16,460 nucleotides of DNA, taken from positions 1-16,460 of the forward strand of contig CAZXBB010000463.1 of NCBI GenBank assembly GCA_964638815.1, read 5' to 3'. A program made the translations under genes and the position numbers. Under the pieces are notes generated by a model, which saw only the letters and a program-made list of their open reading frames with translations, was not told where the DNA came from and did not search any database. Position 1 is the stretch's first letter, and each line of letters starts with the position of its first letter. The DNA comes from CAZXBB01 sp964638815 (lineage in GTDB: Bacteria; Planctomycetota; Phycisphaerae; Phycisphaerales; SM1A02). Below are positions 14,027 to 16,460 of the stretch, piece by piece.

Positions 14027-14497
14027 GTGGAAACGACCCTCATCATCCTGAAACCGGACGCTGTGCAGCGCGCTCTCACCGGTCGAATCATCGGCCGCTT
14101 CGAGGACAAGGGACTCCAGATCGTCGGCGCGAAGCTCATGCGGATCTCGCCCGAGCTGGCGGCAACGCACTACGCCGCCCACCGGGGGAAGCCGTTCTAC
14201 GACGGACTCGTCCGGTTCATGACGAGCGCCCCGGTGATGGTGCTTGCCCTCCGGGGTGTGGGGGCCATCGCGATCTGCCGCAAGCTCATGGGAGCGACCT
14301 TCGGTTCCAACGCCGAGCCGGGCACCATCCGCGGGGATCTCGGCGTCTCCAACAGCTTCAACCTCGTGCACGGCTCGGACAGTCCCGAGGCCGCCAGGCG
14401 GGAGCTGGGGCTCTTCTTCGGGCCCGGCGAGATCGTGGAGCACGAGCGGGCGATCGAAGGCTGGGTCTACGACCTTTCGGGCGGCACGCCTGAGTAG
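14027..14497 (+). CDS. ndk: Nucleoside diphosphate kinase
   Basis: A 156-residue cytoplasmic enzyme that moves the gamma-phosphate of ATP to other nucleoside diphosphates through a phosphohistidine. The start is GTG; the N-terminus ETTLIILKPDAVQRALTGRI is the expected family start with Lys9. The catalytic His115 is in FNLVHGSDSPEAA, and the substrate loop AEPGTIRGDLGVS is present. The length is a little above the usual 140-150 because of the C-terminal AIEGWVYDLSGGTPE. MGATFGSNAEPGT replaces the more common MGATNP..AEPGT. No ribosome site is seen; a TATCCT box nine bases upstream suggests a leaderless or nearly leaderless mRNA. Confidence 0.96.
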   Translation: METTLIILKPDAVQRALTGRIIGRFEDKGLQIVGAKLMRISPELAATHYAAHRGKPFYDGLVRFMTSAPVMVLALRGVGAIAICRKLMGATFGSNAEPGTIRGDLGVSNSFNLVHGSDSPEAARRELGLFFGPGEIVEHERAIEGWVYDLSGGTPE

Positions 14498-14559
14498 GGC
14501 AGGGCGGCCTGTCCGCAGACTGCCGCCGCGGGACCCCGGTGGCGTTTCGCCGTTAGCGC

Positions 14560-14611
14560 CGCCGCCGTGGCCAGCCGTCCTCGCCCGCCGCCGTGGCCCG
14601 CCGTCGTCGCC
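14560..14611. repeat. Two tandem copies of a 26-base unit
   Basis: Copies at 14560-14585 and 14586-14611 begin CGCCGCCGTGGCC and differ at two positions. They lie in the spacer after ndk. Confidence 0.75.
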
Positions 14612-14792
14612 CTGCCCCCCCGTCCCCGCGCGGCCACCACGGGGCCCGGACGCAGATTTCTGCGGGATTTCCGAACAACGGGTCGAATGGAACCACGGTC
14701 AAGGCGTCTTACCGGACAGGGGGGCGGACTGTTGACCGGGCCGTGGTGTTCGGTTATTGTTCGGACACGTCAAGCAGGGGGCCGAGTTTTTC

Positions 14793-14842
14793 TAGAATAT
14801 TTCCAAAAGTCGTGAACGTTATCCGGTCCTGAGCGGTATATC
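14793..14842 (+). promoter_or_regulatory. Candidate promoter zone of the sigma factor gene
   Basis: Within the AT-richer part of the spacer, TAGAAT (14793-14798) and TATATC (14837-14842) are plausible -10 elements. Neither has a convincing -35. If used, the mRNA leader would be about 180-220 bases long. Confidence 0.3.
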
Positions 14843-15023
14843 CCGGTAAAGCGCGATTGTCTTTTCGCGGTTGTCTCCGCACCGGGAATCCCGTCTCCGT
14901 GGCCGGTCGAACGTACTTATCGACCCCCGGCGGCGAAGCGCCGTCGGAACGGATCGCCAGCGACCGGTTCGCCAGTGGTCCGGGTGCGAGAATGCCGGGG
15001 ATTCCACTGATCGAGTGAGAGAA

Positions 15024-16097
15024 ATGATCGAGACCATGATCGGCAACAATTCGCCCCTCGAGCGCCTCCGCCGGCGCCGCGGCGGGATCACCCAGGGCTC
15101 CGCCGGCAAGCGGTCGGGAGCGGGTCGTCGTACGGACCGCCACCTGGCCGGTCTGTCGCACGAGGACCAGACGCGACTCCGTCGGCTCGTTTCCGAGCCG
15201 ATGGACTTCATCGATTCGCCGGACTTCTACGAGCCCGACGCGGAGTTCCGGATCTACGAGGACGCCCCCGGGATCCAGAAGCCCGACGTCGCGTGGTACC
15301 GGCCCCTGATGGACGATCTGACGCCGAGCGAAAAACGTCAGAGCACCAAGCAGAGCGGAACGGTCCTCCTGACCGGTGACGAGGAGCGCGTGCTGTTCCT
15401 TCAGTACAACTACTCGCGATATCGCATCGCCGAGCTTCAGAAGGGAATCGGCCCCAACGGCCCCACCGACGAGCAGGCGCACGAACTCCTGCGCTGGTAT
15501 CGCACCGCGCTCGAGTACCGCGAGCAGATCGCGGAGACGAACCTCGCGCTCGTTCTGGCGATGGCCAAGCGGACGCGGATGAGCGAAGTCGACTTCGCCG
15601 ACCTCGTGAGCGAGGGCAACATGGCGCTGCTCCGGTCCGTGGACAAGTTCGACTGCGGGCGCGGGTTCAAGTTCAGCACCTACGCGTGCCGGGCGATCCT
15701 CAAGGCGTTCTCGCGACAGGGCATGAAGCTCAGCAAGTATCGCCAGCGGTTCCCGACCGATTTCGATCCGGCGCTGGAGAAGTCGAACCACCTCGAGACG
15801 GTGCGTCGCACGCACGAAGAGGAATGTGCCGAGGAAGTGAAGCACATCGTGCTGAACAACGACGCCGACCTCACGTCCGTCGAGCAGACCGTGATCCACC
15901 ACCGATTCGGCCTCGGCGCCGAGCCGGGCACGCCCCCGCTCACGCTGGAGCAGGTCGGTCAGATCATCGGCGTCACGAAGGAGCGCGTCCGGCAGATCCA
16001 GAACAAGGCCCTGGACAAGGTCCGCGTCTTCCTCGAGGAGAACTCGGCCGGGCCGGGAGAGCCCGAGGACGACTCGCCTCCCATCTCCGAGAACTAG
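15024..16097 (+). CDS. RNA polymerase sigma-70 family factor with reduced region 3
   Basis: A 357-residue sigma factor directing RNA polymerase to a promoter class. Region 1.2-like sequence SGTVLLTGDEERVLFLQYNY is at about 111-130. Region 2 is at about 171-240: ETNLALVLAMAKRTRMSEVD, FADLVSEGNMALLRSVDKFD and GRGFKFSTYACRAILKAFSR, the core-binding and -10 melting part. Region 4 is at about 280-336: LTSVEQTVIHHRFGLG, LTLEQVGQIIGVTKERVRQI, the -35 recognition helix. Only about 40 residues separate regions 2 and 4, so region 3 is largely missing. Start 15024 is preferred for GAGAGA just upstream; 15036 is an in-frame alternative, and the open frame extends to 14871. The first 100 residues are not recognised. 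It is not a typical ECF factor because region 1.2 is kept. Whether it is the STAS target is unknown. Confidence 0.88.
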   Translation: MIETMIGNNSPLERLRRRRGGITQGSAGKRSGAGRRTDRHLAGLSHEDQTRLRRLVSEPMDFIDSPDFYEPDAEFRIYEDAPGIQKPDVAWYRPLMDDLTPSEKRQSTKQSGTVLLTGDEERVLFLQYNYSRYRIAELQKGIGPNGPTDEQAHELLRWYRTALEYREQIAETNLALVLAMAKRTRMSEVDFADLVSEGNMALLRSVDKFDCGRGFKFSTYACRAILKAFSRQGMKLSKYRQRFPTDFDPALEKSNHLETVRRTHEEECAEEVKHIVLNNDADLTSVEQTVIHHRFGLGAEPGTPPLTLEQVGQIIGVTKERVRQIQNKALDKVRVFLEENSAGPGEPEDDSPPISEN

Positions 16098-16120
16098 TGC
16101 TGGTACTGTGAACTCAGAAG

Positions 16121-16156
16121 AAGACCCCGCCCCGGTCGCGAGACCGGGGCGTCTTT
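16121..16156 (+). terminator. Rho-independent terminator of the sigma factor gene
   Basis: A perfect nine-base stem GCCCCGGTC (16129-16137) / GACCGGGGC (16142-16150) with loop GCGA, followed by GTCTTT. AAGAC (16121-16125) can also pair with GTCTT, giving a partly symmetrical, possibly two-way terminator. Confidence 0.85.
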
Positions 16157-16243
16157 ATGCGCCGCGCGGGGTGCGACGCGCCGTACGGCCGATGATGCCC
16201 GATGTTGCCTGGACCGCGGGAGTCGGTGGAAACACCGCCGGAA

Positions 16244-16280
16244 ACGGGGAACGGGGAACGGGGAACGGGGAACCGGGAAC
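16244..16280. repeat. Heptanucleotide tandem repeat
   Basis: Four perfect ACGGGGA units (16244-16271), one ACCGGGA and a trailing AC. Related spaced forms (ACGGGAA, TCGGGAA) continue to about 16325. The spacer 16157-16421 holds no gene I can support. Confidence 0.85.
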
Positions 16281-16408
16281 CTCAAAATGGTCAATTGAAC
16301 AACGGGAAACGGGAAGTCGGGAATCTCGCAGCACCACCACACAACGGCATCTCACCACGGTCGGCTCTGTGTGCCCCGGTTCCTGGCTCGGCAAGGGCCG
16401 GGCCGGGC

Positions 16409-16414
16409 TAGACT
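16409..16414 (+). promoter_or_regulatory. Candidate -10 (TAGACT) before the terminal reading frame
   Basis: TAGACT is followed by exactly seven bases and a GTG, the same spacing as TAACCT before the oxidase gene. Confidence 0.3.
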
Positions 16415-16421
16415 TGCCCGC

Positions 16422-16460
16422 GTGTCCATACCCCTCCCCGTCATTGACGACAAGCGCGCG
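16422..16460 (+). CDS. Possible start of a further gene, cut by the window end
   Basis: GTG followed by 12 open codons (SIPLPVIDDKRA) to the edge. No family can be named from 13 residues. Support comes from position: it follows a terminator and a TAGACT box seven bases upstream, as at two other gene starts here. Confidence 0.3.
   Translation, partial: MSIPLPVIDDKRA

Larger units (their letters stand above)
14498..15023. other. Long spacer before the sigma factor, no gene supported
   Basis: 526 bases with no open frame that resembles a protein. The first half is very GC-rich and contains a 26-base tandem duplication. From about 14740 to 14865 the sequence becomes distinctly AT-richer, which in this genome marks a likely promoter or regulatory zone for the sigma factor gene. 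The sigma frame is open back to 14871, but that part lacks family sequence. Confidence 0.6.

Noticed and set aside
14871..15023. N-terminal extension of the sigma factor
   Set aside because: Arg-rich, no family similarity and no ribosome site at 14871; GAGAGA precedes the ATG at 15024.

Overview
The window is a high-GC bacterial chromosome segment that most likely comes from a planctomycete, possibly of the Phycisphaerae type. That placement is inferred from gene content: a large secreted dehydrogenase fused to cytochrome c, a lipoprotein of the 3-keto-disaccharide hydrolase family (DUF1080), a DUF11-repeat lipoprotein and a divergent sigma-70 factor. I see no rRNA, tRNA, CRISPR array, insertion-sequence transposase or phage gene.

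Layout. (1) 5-3259: a secreted dehydrogenase/cytochrome c protein (+) meets a DUF1080 lipoprotein (-) tail to tail with no spacer. Both probably act in periplasmic carbohydrate oxidation and breakdown. (2) 3415-6016: a minus-strand signalling cluster. Read in its own direction it is a PAS sensor kinase that ends before its ATPase domain, the DNA-binding tail of a LuxR-type response regulator, two paralogous STAS anti-sigma-factor antagonists, and a lipoprotein of unknown function overlapping the last STAS gene by 4 bases. The kinase and regulator look like remnants of a two-component pair joined by a deletion. (3) 6017-6477: a gene-poor spacer with strong hairpins. (4) 6478-10944: five plus-strand genes for envelope-related proteins: DUF11 lipoprotein, DUF2959 lipoprotein, DUF4332 helix-hairpin-helix protein, DUF481 outer-membrane barrel, and the mechanosensitive channel MscL. 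(5) 10932-11258: an unusual non-coding region with a long inverted repeat, nested stems, and then a textbook terminator. (6) 11289-14497: a sarcosine/N-methyl amino acid oxidase, an acidic disordered protein with a C-terminal membrane anchor, and nucleoside diphosphate kinase. (7) 14498-16156: a long spacer, a sigma-70 factor and its terminator. The last 300 bases hold a heptanucleotide tandem repeat and the first 13 codons of a possible further gene.

The main theme is envelope biology with signalling. The STAS proteins imply a partner-switching circuit, but no anti-sigma kinase is in the window, and nothing shows that the local sigma factor is its target. The points most worth a second look are the kinase/regulator deletion junction, the inverted-repeat region after mscL, and a recurring TANNNT hexamer 6-9 bases before four start codons, which suggests leaderless transcripts.
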